The notes: generated from the sequence alone by a model not told the origin. A DNA stretch of 5,784 bases from an uncultured Coriobacteriaceae bacterium (GCA_902772085.1 CACXZL010000346.1:1-5784); one strand, 5' to 3'; counted from the stretch's first letter, positions 1 through 5,784 are shown. Numbers and translations are program-made.

Positions 1-2
1 CG

Positions 3-44
3 TACCGCACGATCGGCTTGACGCCCTTCAAGAGGGCAAGATGA
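3..44 (+). CDS. C-terminal tail of an unidentified upstream gene (partial)
   Basis: Only about 13 codons are visible, reading YRTIGLTPFKRAR and then TGA at 42-44. I do not recognise the product. This frame is preferred because its third codon positions are almost all G or C, like the other genes here, and because a GC-rich hairpin begins four bases after the stop. A competing frame stays open from base 2 to a TGA at 179-181 that overlaps the murB start. That frame would run through both the hairpin and a good promoter, and its codon use is less typical. Identification needs the sequence to the left of the window. Confidence 0.35.
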   Translation, partial: YRTIGLTPFKRAR

Positions 45-47
45 AGC

Positions 48-84
48 GACCTCCCCGGCTTTTCGTATGCAAGGCGGGGAGGTC
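48..84 (+). terminator. Terminator-like hairpin after the upstream gene
   Basis: A perfect 10-bp inverted repeat, GACCTCCCCG at 48-57 and CGGGGAGGTC at 75-84, encloses a 17-base loop. Three more pairs (CTT 59-61 with AAG 71-73) are possible after one G-G mismatch. It starts just after the stop at 42-44 and lies before the murB promoter. That is the expected place for a terminator, but no T-run follows on the + strand (ATTGAAAATG). It is therefore a non-canonical terminator or an RNA-protecting stem. Confidence 0.45.
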
Positions 85-116
85 ATTGAAAATGCAGAGT
101 GTGGTGACTGACGTTG

Positions 117-145
117 TTGACGGTCCTTTGGCAATGGCATATCCT
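117..145 (+). promoter_or_regulatory. Sigma70-type promoter of murB
   Basis: TTGACG at 117-122 matches the -35 consensus at 5 of 6 bases. TATCCT at 140-145 matches the -10 consensus at 4 of 6. The spacer is exactly 17 bases. Transcription would start near 152, giving a leader of about 30 bases that carries the AAGGAG ribosome site at 168-173. Its position between a hairpin and murB suggests murB has its own transcription start. This is inferred from the sequence only. Confidence 0.55.
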
Positions 146-180
146 AAAATGCCGCCCCCGCGAAGCGAAGGAGACCGCTG

Positions 181-1038
181 ATGATCTTGATTGACGAGCC
201 TATGAGCAAACACACGACGTTTGGCGTTGGAGGTCCAGCGGATGTGTATATAGCGCCCTCCTCGACGGAAGAGCTTGCGCAAGTGGTCAAGGCATGCCGC
301 AAGCTTGGCGTTCCCTATTTCATCCTGGGTCGCGGCTCGGACTTGCTTGTGTCCGATGCGGGATATCGCGGCGTCATGATAGCGACCGAAGGACTTGCGG
401 GTATGGAGGCTGACGGCTGCGATTTGGTGTGCGAGTCGGGGGTCACGCTCAAGGACGCGGCATACAAGGCATGCGAGCTGGGACTGGCCGGATTGGAATT
501 TGCGAGTGGAATTCCTGGGAGCGTCGGTGGCGCGTGCTTCATGAACGCAGGCGCGTATGACGGTTGCATGGCGGACGTGCTCCTTTCGGTGGATGTGCTG
601 ACGCCTGAAGGAGCTGTCCAGACGTTGGGCGTGGACGAGCTGGAACTAGGCTATCGCGCGAGTAGGATTCGCAACGAAGGGCTTGTGGTGCTGAAAGCTC
701 GCATGAGGTTGACGCCGGGAGACTCTCAGGGCATTCGTGAGAAGATCGAGGATCTCACACGTCGCAGAGAGGAGAAACAACCGTTGGAATACGGCAGCGC
801 GGGCTCCACCTTCAAGCGACCGGAGGGGTATTTTGCCGGCAAGCTGATCATGGACTCGGGACTCAAGGGATATACGGTGGGCGGTGCGAGCGTGTCGCAG
901 AAACACGCCGGCTTCGTGATAAACAAAGGCAACGCAACGGCGTCCGACGTGCGCGCGGTCATAGCGCACGTGCAGGACGAAGTCGAGCGTCAGTTTGGCG
1001 TGCGCTTGGAAACCGAAGTCCTCTTTATAGGCTGGTAG
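181..1038 (+). CDS. murB: UDP-N-acetylenolpyruvoylglucosamine reductase MurB
   Basis: MurB is a cytoplasmic FAD enzyme. It uses NADPH to reduce UDP-GlcNAc-enolpyruvate to UDP-MurNAc, the second committed step of peptidoglycan precursor synthesis. The 285 residues carry the family signatures: HTTFGVGGPAD (11-21) and GRGSDLLVSD (50-59) in the FAD-binding part, SGIPGSVGGACFMNAGAYDG (109-128), a GYR motif with the probable substrate Arg159, SAGSTFKRP (206-214) with the catalytic proton-donor Ser209, GYFAGKLI and KHAGFVINKGNAT near 216-253, and a C-terminal LETEV with the conserved Glu279. Length and the lack of the extra C-terminal extension fit the short class (type II), not the longer E. coli class. 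ATG 181 is chosen for AAGGAG at 168-173, seven bases upstream. The frame is closed by TAA at 145-147, so little extension is possible. Fewer residues precede the HTTF motif than in many homologues. It appears monocistronic, convergent with the next gene. Confidence 0.96.
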   Translation: MILIDEPMSKHTTFGVGGPADVYIAPSSTEELAQVVKACRKLGVPYFILGRGSDLLVSDAGYRGVMIATEGLAGMEADGCDLVCESGVTLKDAAYKACELGLAGLEFASGIPGSVGGACFMNAGAYDGCMADVLLSVDVLTPEGAVQTLGVDELELGYRASRIRNEGLVVLKARMRLTPGDSQGIREKIEDLTRRREEKQPLEYGSAGSTFKRPEGYFAGKLIMDSGLKGYTVGGASVSQKHAGFVINKGNATASDVRAVIAHVQDEVERQFGVRLETEVLFIGW

Positions 1039-1100
1039 GCGATATCGGCGCGGCTTGCAAAAAGCCAAGCTCCTTCTTTTGGCCGCGCCGGTACCAGCCT
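1029..1100. terminator. Bidirectional terminator with nested inverted repeats
   Basis: The gap between the two convergent stop codons (1038 and 1109) is almost entirely a nested palindrome. The outer arms AGGCTGGTA (1029-1037) and TACCAGCCT (1092-1100) are perfect 9-bp complements, and the left arm includes the last murB codons and part of its stop. The inner arms CGGCGCGGC (1046-1054) and GCCGCGCCG (1082-1090) are another perfect 9-bp pair. Within the loop, GCTTG/CAAGC (1053-1057, 1066-1070) is followed on the + strand by TCCTTCTTTT (1071-1080). GCCAA/TTGGC (1064-1068, 1079-1083) is followed on the - strand by TTTTT (1063-1059). Short stems with T-tracts in both directions suggest one element stops both transcripts. 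The alternative folds compete with each other. Confidence 0.65.
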
Positions 1101-1108
1101 CATGGGCG

Positions 1109-2473
1109 TCAGTTTCGCAGCGAGTTGAGCGGGGCGGGAAAGCGACCGCCGCGATGAGCAAACACGCTGCCGGCGAACTGGTTTACCGGCATGACTGGGG
1201 CAGAGCCAAAGAGCCCGCCAAACTCAAGCAGGTCGCCCTCGGCGTGACCGATCGCGGGTATGAGACGTACGGCCGTGGTCTTGCCATTGATGACTCCGAT
1301 GGCCATCTCGTCGGCTATGATGCCCGCAATCGTCTCCACGCTCGTGTCTCCAGGGATGGCTATCATGTCGAGACCGACGGAGCAAACGCAGGTCATGGCC
1401 TCGAGCTTCTCCAGGCTGAGCGAGCCGTCCCGAGCGGCGCGAATCATGCCGGCATCCTCGCTCACGGGGATGAAGGCGCCGGAGAGGCCGCCCACGCTCG
1501 AGCTTGCCATGACGCCGCCCTTCTTTACGGCGTCGTTGAGCAGGGCGAGTGCGCAGGTGGTGCCAGGGCCACCGCATTCACCCACGCCGATGATCTCGAG
1601 GATGCGTGCCACGGAGTCTCCTGCGGCGGGGGTGGGGGCGAGGCTGAGATCCACGATGCCCTTCTCGGCGCCGAGGCGCCTTGCGGCTTCACGGCTCATG
1701 AGCTCTCCGGCTCGCGTGATTTTGAAGGCGGTCTTCTTTATCTGCTCCGCCACGTCCATCAGGTCGGCGGTTTCAGGCAGCTCCTCGAGCGCGGCTGCCA
1801 TGACGCCAGGGCCAGATACGCCCACGTTTATCACCGCATCGCATTCTCCCGATCCGTGGATGGCGCCTGCCATGAAGGGCGAGTCCTCGACTATGTTTGA
1901 GAAGACGACCAGTTTGGCGGCGCCATAGCAGTCGATGTGTGTGGTAAGCTCGGCTGCCTCCCGGATCTTTTGCGCCATGAGAAGGACGGCGTCCATGTTT
2001 ATGCCGGCGCGAACGCTCGCCACGTTCACGCTAGAGCAGACGCGCTCAGTGGTGGCGAGAGCGGAAGGTATGGAATTGATGAGTCGCAGGTCCGAAGAGC
2101 CGATGCCTTTTTGGACCAACGCCGAAAACCCTCCCATGAAGTCGATGCCAAGCGTCTCGGCGGCGCGATTCATGGCATGCGCGAGGGGCGTGAGGTCCTC
2201 ATCCGTACAGGCGGATGCGATTTGAGCTATAGGCGTTACCGACACGCGCTTGTTTGCTATGGGGATGCCATACTCGCGTTCCAGGGACTTGGCAACCTGC
2301 ACCAGATTCTGGGCGGTATGCGTGATGCGATCGTAGACCTTGGTACACATGCGATTCATACTATCGTCGGCACAACCATAGAGCGAGATGCCCATGGTGA
2401 TGGTGCGCAGGTCAAGGTTTTGCTGCGATACCATGTTGAGCGTCTCGGCGACCTCGGCGGGTGTGATGTCCAT
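1109..2473 (-). CDS. UPF0210 (DUF711) PFL-like family protein, function unknown
   Basis: A 454-residue protein that matches the UPF0210/DUF711 family along its whole length, including the usual length of about 450. Recognisable family segments are DLRTITMGISLYGC (21-34), the region around DFMGGFSALVQKGI (111-124), VCSSVNVASVRAGINMDAV (145-163), GGPGTTCALALLNDAVKKGG (301-320), SSSVGGLSGAFIPVSED (324-340), and the closing EFGGLFGSAPVMPVNQFA and RGGRFPAPLNS. The family has a fold related to pyruvate formate-lyase and similar glycyl-radical enzymes, but no agreed reaction. I see no obvious glycyl-radical motif near the C-terminus. The start is the ATG at 2473-2471, with GAGGAG (2485-2480) six bases upstream. 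An in-frame ATG 14 codons earlier lies across that ribosome site and is unlikely. No signal peptide or membrane segment is evident, so it should be cytoplasmic. The gene often sits beside a small ACT-domain (UPF0237) gene, which is absent from this window. Confidence 0.93.
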   Translation of the reverse strand: MDITPAEVAETLNMVSQQNLDLRTITMGISLYGCADDSMNRMCTKVYDRITHTAQNLVQVAKSLEREYGIPIANKRVSVTPIAQIASACTDEDLTPLAHAMNRAAETLGIDFMGGFSALVQKGIGSSDLRLINSIPSALATTERVCSSVNVASVRAGINMDAVLLMAQKIREAAELTTHIDCYGAAKLVVFSNIVEDSPFMAGAIHGSGECDAVINVGVSGPGVMAAALEELPETADLMDVAEQIKKTAFKITRAGELMSREAARRLGAEKGIVDLSLAPTPAAGDSVARILEIIGVGECGGPGTTCALALLNDAVKKGGVMASSSVGGLSGAFIPVSEDAGMIRAARDGSLSLEKLEAMTCVCSVGLDMIAIPGDTSVETIAGIIADEMAIGVINGKTTAVRLIPAIGHAEGDLLEFGGLFGSAPVMPVNQFAGSVFAHRGGRFPAPLNSLRN

Positions 2474-2503
2474 ACGTTTCTCCTCTCGGGAAGTGTTGCG
2501 TCG

Positions 2504-2518
2504 TCCATTGTACATGGA
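2504..2518 (-). promoter_or_regulatory. Possible -10 element and dyad upstream of the UPF0210 gene
   Basis: On the minus strand TACAAT (2512-2507) matches the -10 consensus at 5 of 6 bases and lies about 34 bases before the UPF0210 start. It sits inside a small dyad with arms TCCAT (2504-2508) and ATGGA (2514-2518) around a 5-base centre. No good -35 hexamer lies 15-18 bases upstream, so the promoter is weak, activator-dependent, or a chance match. The rest of 2474-2634 holds only short hairpins (for example GCTCG/CGAGC at 2581-2593 and AGCGGC/GCCGCT at 2520-2549). I see no gene there and no clear terminator for the upstream pseudogene. Confidence 0.3.
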
Positions 2519-2634
2519 AAGCGGCGCTGGTTGGCCATTGGTGGCCGCTGTATGACCGTTGGGGGCACGCCCTTGGGCCAGCTCGCTTCGAGCATACGAC
2601 TTGTTGGCACTTTTCTGATGACGTGGTTGTGATG

Positions 2635-3703
2635 CTATCCTTCTCCACGCAGGAGACGGCGGGTGTTGTCGATGGCCTTGAGGGCGGATTTGCGCACGGC
2701 ATCGACCGATGAGCTTATGGCGTCTTGCACGAGCTTGAGGACGATGTCGCGCGTGTTCTCATCCATGGAGGTGATGGCACGCAGTACCTGCTGAAATGAT
2801 TCCGCAGATCCCACGATCTCGCGCATCGTCGTGGCTCCACCAGCTTCCAGCGCATCAAATATCTCGTTGGTTGCGCGCTCGCGCTCCTCAAACGATATGT
2901 CGCTTACCCACGAGGCAATGGCTCTGTTTATGGTCATGCAGTCTTCTTGGAGAGCGTCGGCGGTACATAAACCATCGGGGAGAACTTGCCAGGTCGTAGG
3001 GTCATGCTGCTCTGATGTGACGAAAGACGTCATTGAGCGTCTCGTGCCTCTCACGCGCGAGCACCTCTGGTGCCATGCGGGGGCCGTCGTTTGAATAGAC
3101 GCCTTTGATTGCGTCTCTATACTGCTCCGGGCATACCAGCGAGGCATACTCGGCGAGGACTCCTCCCTTGGAATGCCCGCCCACGAGCACCTTGCGCCCC
3201 GCACGTTCCGCACGCAAGACTGCTCGCTCGAGATAGCGTGCGGCTTCGCGCTGCGCTTCGGTAATGGTGAAGCTCAGCATGAAGTTCTCGCGCCATCCCA
3301 CGAGCGTGTTGTCGGTCCCGCGAAAGGCGACGTAGGTCTCGGAGTTGGGAAGATCGACCTGCAACGCCGAGAACTGTAGGGATCTGGCATCGTCGACCAC
3401 GTTTTCGTAGAAGCTGAGACGTGCGTCGCGAAAGCGTGCGGAGCCCGCCAGCAGCTCGACGAAGGCAATCTCGATCTTTGCCAGCGAGCGCACGTATGGC
3501 TCGATATCTCCATTGGCCTCCTCTAGAAGCCGCTCGCAGGCGCTCGTAAGCGAAACGCCATCGCTCTTGTCATCATTTGGCACGATGTCCTTAAAGTCGA
3601 GATAGGCTAGCGTGGAGAGGATGACGTTATCCACGTCGTTGAAGGGCCGCTCGAGAAACGAAAGATCCCCACGCCACATGATGTAGTCGTAGATGTTTGC
3701 CAT
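2635..3703 (-). pseudogene. DUF2974 (Mbeg1-like) alpha/beta-hydrolase-fold gene, broken by frame change and internal deletion
   Basis: The first 230 or so residues (3703 down to about 3014) match the start of DUF2974 proteins: MANIYDYIMWRGDLSF at the N-terminus, FNDVDNVILSTLAYLDF (21-37), TYVAFRGTDNTLVGWRENF (123-141), the nucleophile elbow GGHSKGG (175-181, Ser178), and YSNDGP (203-208). This frame then stops at 3002 after only 233 residues. The rest of the family continues in another minus frame from about 3012 to the TAG at 2635, as QHDPTTWQV, an EERERATNEIFDALEAGGATT segment and a helical tail. The family segment normally lying between ND-G-P/helix and QHDP (about 30 residues from memory, with a conserved hydrophobic and HxxxY-like stretch) is absent, so a deletion not divisible by three is likelier than a single-base slip. 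The start at 3703-3701 has an excellent AAAGGAGGT four bases upstream. DUF2974 proteins are putative lipase-like hydrolases without a settled substrate. The truncated product keeps the serine but loses the C-terminal part containing the QHD histidine, so activity is doubtful. Sequencing error cannot be excluded. Confidence 0.8.
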
Positions 3704-3836
3704 GGGACCTCCTTTGCGTGTCTCTCGCTCGGTACCGTATTTCCGCCTGCATGGGCTTGCATGCCATGGGTGCGTTTTTCACCTGAGTGTTACATATAGG
3801 GCGCGTTTCTGTGACCTTTCCCCAAAAAAGCGTTCA

Positions 3837-3849
3837 TATACTATAGAAT
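3837..3849 (+). promoter_or_regulatory. Probable -10 region of the nuoEF transcript
   Basis: The 190-base divergent gap 3704-3893 contains a locally AT-rich stretch, unlike its surroundings. TATACT (3837-3842) and the overlapping TAGAAT (3844-3849) each match the -10 consensus at 5 of 6 bases and lie 45-55 bases before the nuoE start. No convincing -35 is found at 16-18 bases; the nearest is GTGACC at 3811-3816, which is too far. GCGCGTT (3801-3807) and AACGCGC (3866-3872) form a perfect 7-base inverted repeat flanking this core and could be an operator pair, but this is speculative. No gene or RNA is seen in the gap. Confidence 0.4.
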
Positions 3850-3867
3850 CAACCAATTATCGTGCAA
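3840..3867 (-). promoter_or_regulatory. Possible promoter reading towards the DUF2974 pseudogene
   Basis: On the minus strand TATAGT (3845-3840) matches the -10 consensus at 5 of 6 bases. TTGCAC (3867-3862) is a poor -35 at 3 of 6, with a 16-base spacer. The leader to the start at 3703 would be about 130 bases. It overlaps the best -10 candidate of the opposite strand, so at least one of the two may be a chance match in this AT-rich stretch. Confidence 0.22.
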
Positions 3868-3893
3868 CGCGCAAATAAAGGAGAGGAGTGCGC

Positions 3894-4385
3894 ATGGCAC
3901 ACACAAAACCGAGTGACCTCTCACTTGTGGAGCCGACGCTCAACAAGTACGCAGAGGTCAAAGGTAGCCTTATCGCCATCTTGCAGGAGACGCAGGAAGC
4001 GTATGGCTACCTTCCCATGGATGTGATGGAGCACATCGCGGAGAGGACGGGCACGCCTCTGGCCACCATCGTGGGGGTGGCGACGTTCTACGCCCAGTTC
4101 CGGCTCGAGCCGGTGGGCAAGTACCTCATCATGCTCTGTCAAGGGACAGCATGCCATGTGAACGGGTCTGAGCTTATCTCGAGCGCCATTACCGACGAGC
4201 TTGGCATCGAGGACGGTCAGACGACCGAAGATGGCATGTTTTCATTGGAGCATGTGGCGTGCCTGGGATGCTGCTCGCTTTCGCCGGTGATGATGATCAA
4301 CGGCAAGACCTACGGCAGGCTCACGCCCGACAAGGCAAAGAAGGTCCTGCGCTCGCTTGCTGCCGAGGGAGGTGAGGCGCAATGA
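3894..4385 (+). CDS. nuoE: NuoE-like [2Fe-2S] subunit (24-kDa family) of an NAD-linked Fe-S enzyme
   Basis: A 163-residue thioredoxin-fold protein of the NuoE/HydC/HndA family. It carries one [2Fe-2S] cluster next to the NADH/FMN subunit. The cluster ligands are visible as C82-x4-C87 (in LCQGTACHVNG) and C123-x3-C127 (in ACLGCCSLSPVMMING), with an additional Cys126. The N-terminal helical part contains LIAILQETQEAYGYLP (26-41) and GVATFYAQFRLEPVGKY (61-77), both typical of the family. The CLGCCSLSP form and short length resemble NuoE proteins of soluble bifurcating hydrogenases and formate dehydrogenases more than respiratory complex I. ATG 3894 is preferred, with GAGGAG at 3883-3888 five bases before it. 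A GTG at 3888, with AAGGAG at 3878-3883, would add two residues and cannot be excluded. The stop TGA overlaps the nuoF ATG by four bases, indicating translational coupling. Confidence 0.94.
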   Translation: MAHTKPSDLSLVEPTLNKYAEVKGSLIAILQETQEAYGYLPMDVMEHIAERTGTPLATIVGVATFYAQFRLEPVGKYLIMLCQGTACHVNGSELISSAITDELGIEDGQTTEDGMFSLEHVACLGCCSLSPVMMINGKTYGRLTPDKAKKVLRSLAAEGGEAQ

Positions 4386-5784
4386 GGCTCGTAGTAGGAG
4401 AGGGAAGCTGCGGACTCGCGGCCGGTGCCGGCGATGTCTATACAAGCTTGGAGAAGCTCTTGGCTGAGTCCAACCCCACTGGAGTGGAGCTTGGTATCAC
4501 GGGCTGCAACGGCATGTGCTTCTTGGAGCCCATCGTGGATGTCTATGACGATGAGGGGGCGCTGCATCGCCTCGTAAAGGTGCAGGCCAAGGATGCGCCA
4601 AAGATTCACGAGGCTGTGACCACGGGCGATTTGTCGCTTGTGCAGAAGCTCGCAATCACGGAGCAGGACGAGGAGTTCCTGAGCAAGCAGACGCGCGTTG
4701 CGCTGCGCGACTGCGGCGTCATCGATCCGGAGAGCATCGATGACTACATCGCGCACGACGGCTATGCTGCCATCGCAAAGATCCTGAGTGAGGGCATGTC
4801 GCAGGAGGACGTTATCGAGCAGATCGACATCGCTGGACTTCGTGGCCGCGGCGGCGCAGGTTTCTCGACGGCCTTCAAGTGGCGTGCCGCACGCGACAGC
4901 AAGGGTGACGAGAGCGGCCAGAAATACCTCATCTGCAACGCCGACGAGGGCGACCCTGGTGCGTTTATGGATCGTGCCGTGATCGAGGGAGACCCGCATA
5001 CGCTCATCGAGGGAATGCTCATAGGCGCCTACGCCATCGGCGCCTCCGAAGGCATCGTCTACGTGCGTGCGGAGTACCCGCTCGCCATCACGCGTCTGCG
5101 CAAAGCCATCGCTGACGCCACCGAGCGTGGTTACTTGGGCGAGCATATCTGTGGCAGCGACTTCAGCTGCACGCTTACCATCAAGGCCGGTGCCGGTGCG
5201 TTCGTGTGCGGTGAGGAGACCGCGCTTATCGAGTCGCTTGAGGGCAAGCGCGGCATGCCGCGTCTCAAACCGCCCTTCCCTGCTCAGGCGGGCTACTGGC
5301 TCAAGCCGTCAAACATAAACAACGTGGAGACCTATGCAAACGTCGCGTGGATCATCCAGCACGGTGGCGCGGCCTTCGCGGCCATGGGCACCGAGAACTC
5401 GAAGGGCACCAAGGTCTTTGCGCTTTCGGGCAAGATCGCGCGCGGTGGTCTCGTAGAGGTTCCCATGGGCACCACGCTGCGCGAGGTTATATTCGACATC
5501 GGTGGCGGCATTCGCGATGGCAAGGAGTTCAAGGCCGTCCAGCTCGGCGGACCATCCGGCGGCTGCGTGCCGGCGAGTAAGCTCGACACGGTAATCGACT
5601 ACAACGAGCTGGCCGCCACCGGCGCCATCATGGGCTCGGGCGGCATGGTCGTCATGGACCAAGATACCTGCATGGTGGGCATGGCGCGCTTCTTCCTCGA
5701 CTTCACCACCAAAGAGAGCTGCGGAAAGTGCGTCCACTGCCGCTTGGGTACCAAGCGCATGAACGAGATTCTCAATCGCATCGT
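4382..5784 (+). CDS. nuoF: NuoF/HydB-like NADH- and FMN-binding subunit (3' end outside the window)
   Basis: This reading frame stays open to the window edge (467 codons). The family binds NAD(H), FMN and Fe-S clusters and exchanges electrons with NuoE. Domains in order: an N-terminal thioredoxin-like ferredoxin domain (about 1-85) with GEGSCGLAAGA (6-16) and TGCNGMCFLEPIVDV (40-54); a linker; and the 51-kDa flavoprotein core with the NADH glycine-rich loop GLRGRGGAGFSTAFKW (152-167), the FMN motif CNADEGDPGAFMDR (185-198), and GAGAFVCGEETALIESLEG (270-288). An SLBB-like region (about 345-400) follows, then the start of the 4Fe-4S domain, ESCGKCVHCRLGTKRM (445-460), with Cys447, 450 and 453. 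The fourth cluster cysteine and any appended ferredoxin domain, as in HydB, lie beyond the edge. The fused N-terminal ferredoxin domain distinguishes it from classical complex I NuoF. ATG 4382 has GGAGGTGA (4368-4375) six bases upstream inside the nuoE end. Only three candidate cysteines (10, 42, 46) are seen in the N-terminal domain. Confidence 0.94.
   Translation, partial: MRLVVGEGSCGLAAGAGDVYTSLEKLLAESNPTGVELGITGCNGMCFLEPIVDVYDDEGALHRLVKVQAKDAPKIHEAVTTGDLSLVQKLAITEQDEEFLSKQTRVALRDCGVIDPESIDDYIAHDGYAAIAKILSEGMSQEDVIEQIDIAGLRGRGGAGFSTAFKWRAARDSKGDESGQKYLICNADEGDPGAFMDRAVIEGDPHTLIEGMLIGAYAIGASEGIVYVRAEYPLAITRLRKAIADATERGYLGEHICGSDFSCTLTIKAGAGAFVCGEETALIESLEGKRGMPRLKPPFPAQAGYWLKPSNINNVETYANVAWIIQHGGAAFAAMGTENSKGTKVFALSGKIARGGLVEVPMGTTLREVIFDIGGGIRDGKEFKAVQLGGPSGGCVPASKLDTVIDYNELAATGAIMGSGGMVVMDQDTCMVGMARFFLDFTTKESCGKCVHCRLGTKRMNEILNRI

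Noticed and set aside
2..181. A frame open from the left edge to a TGA that overlaps the murB ATG (TGATG), which could be an upstream gene translationally coupled to murB.
   Set aside because: It would pass through a strong hairpin and a good promoter, its codon use is less like the other genes, and its translation resembles nothing I recognise. The tail ending at 44 is preferred, though this is not certain.
1055..2632. Several long + strand open frames (up to about 280 codons) opposite the UPF0210 gene.
   Set aside because: They lie antisense to a well-recognised full-length family member. Their translations are low-complexity (rich in Ala, Gly, His, Arg and Ser), as expected for shadows of GC-rich coding DNA.
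2560..2634. GC-rich short stems (for example GCTCG-CTT-CGAGC at 2581-2593), considered as a terminator for the DUF2974 gene.
   Set aside because: Stems are only about 5 bp and no T-tract follows on the minus strand, so a terminator is not supported.
3741..3775. Repeated GCATG/CCATGG words (GCATGGGCTTGCATGCCATGG) in the divergent gap, considered as an operator.
   Set aside because: The repeats are short, irregular and not arranged as clean arms. They lie away from the promoter-like core, and nothing ties them to a known regulator.
3851..3893. A possible redox-regulator site (Rex- or FNR-like) before nuoE.
   Set aside because: TTGAT- and TTGTGA-like half-sites lack the matching second half at the proper spacing.
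4310..5146. A 278-codon minus-strand open frame opposite nuoE/nuoF.
   Set aside because: Conserved NuoE and NuoF motifs on the + strand explain the region. The antisense translation has no recognisable motif.

Overview
The window is about 5.8 kb of fairly GC-rich bacterial chromosome. Genes are densely packed, G/C is favoured at third codon positions, and Shine-Dalgarno sites are strong. The gene content (a MurB of the short type, a UPF0210/PFL-like protein, a DUF2974 hydrolase-fold gene, and a NuoE/NuoF pair of the soluble electron-bifurcating type) suits an anaerobic Gram-positive. A high-GC gut or oral lineage such as Coriobacteriia is my best guess, but the sequence alone does not settle it.

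Layout. (1) Bases 1-180 hold a probable gene tail ending at base 44, a GC-rich hairpin (48-84), and a sigma70-like promoter (117-145) for murB. (2) 181-1038 (+) is murB, which makes UDP-N-acetylmuramate for peptidoglycan. (3) 1029-1100 is a nested inverted repeat at a tail-to-tail junction. It contains small hairpins with T-rich tracts facing both ways and is probably a bidirectional terminator. (4) 1109-2473 (-) is an intact UPF0210 (DUF711, PFL-like) gene of unknown function. Its usual ACT-domain partner is not in the window. (5) 2474-2634 is intergenic. (6) 2635-3703 (-) is a DUF2974 (Mbeg1-like) alpha/beta-hydrolase-fold gene that appears broken: the reading frame changes near 3012-3017 and roughly 30 expected residues are missing there. 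(7) 3704-3893 is a divergent, partly AT-rich promoter region. (8) 3894-4385 and 4382-5784 (+) are nuoE and nuoF, overlapping by four bases. nuoF runs off the window edge.

How they fit together. Only nuoE-nuoF are clearly functionally linked. They form the NAD(H)- and flavin-binding input module of a soluble Fe-S enzyme, most likely an electron-bifurcating [FeFe] hydrogenase or NAD-linked formate dehydrogenase, and the catalytic subunit would be expected just beyond base 5784. The other genes look like independent transcription units.

I found no mobile element, CRISPR array, RNA gene or convincing new multi-gene system. The most notable observations are the decayed DUF2974 gene, the nested palindrome between the convergent genes, and a NuoF N-terminal domain that shows only three candidate cluster cysteines.
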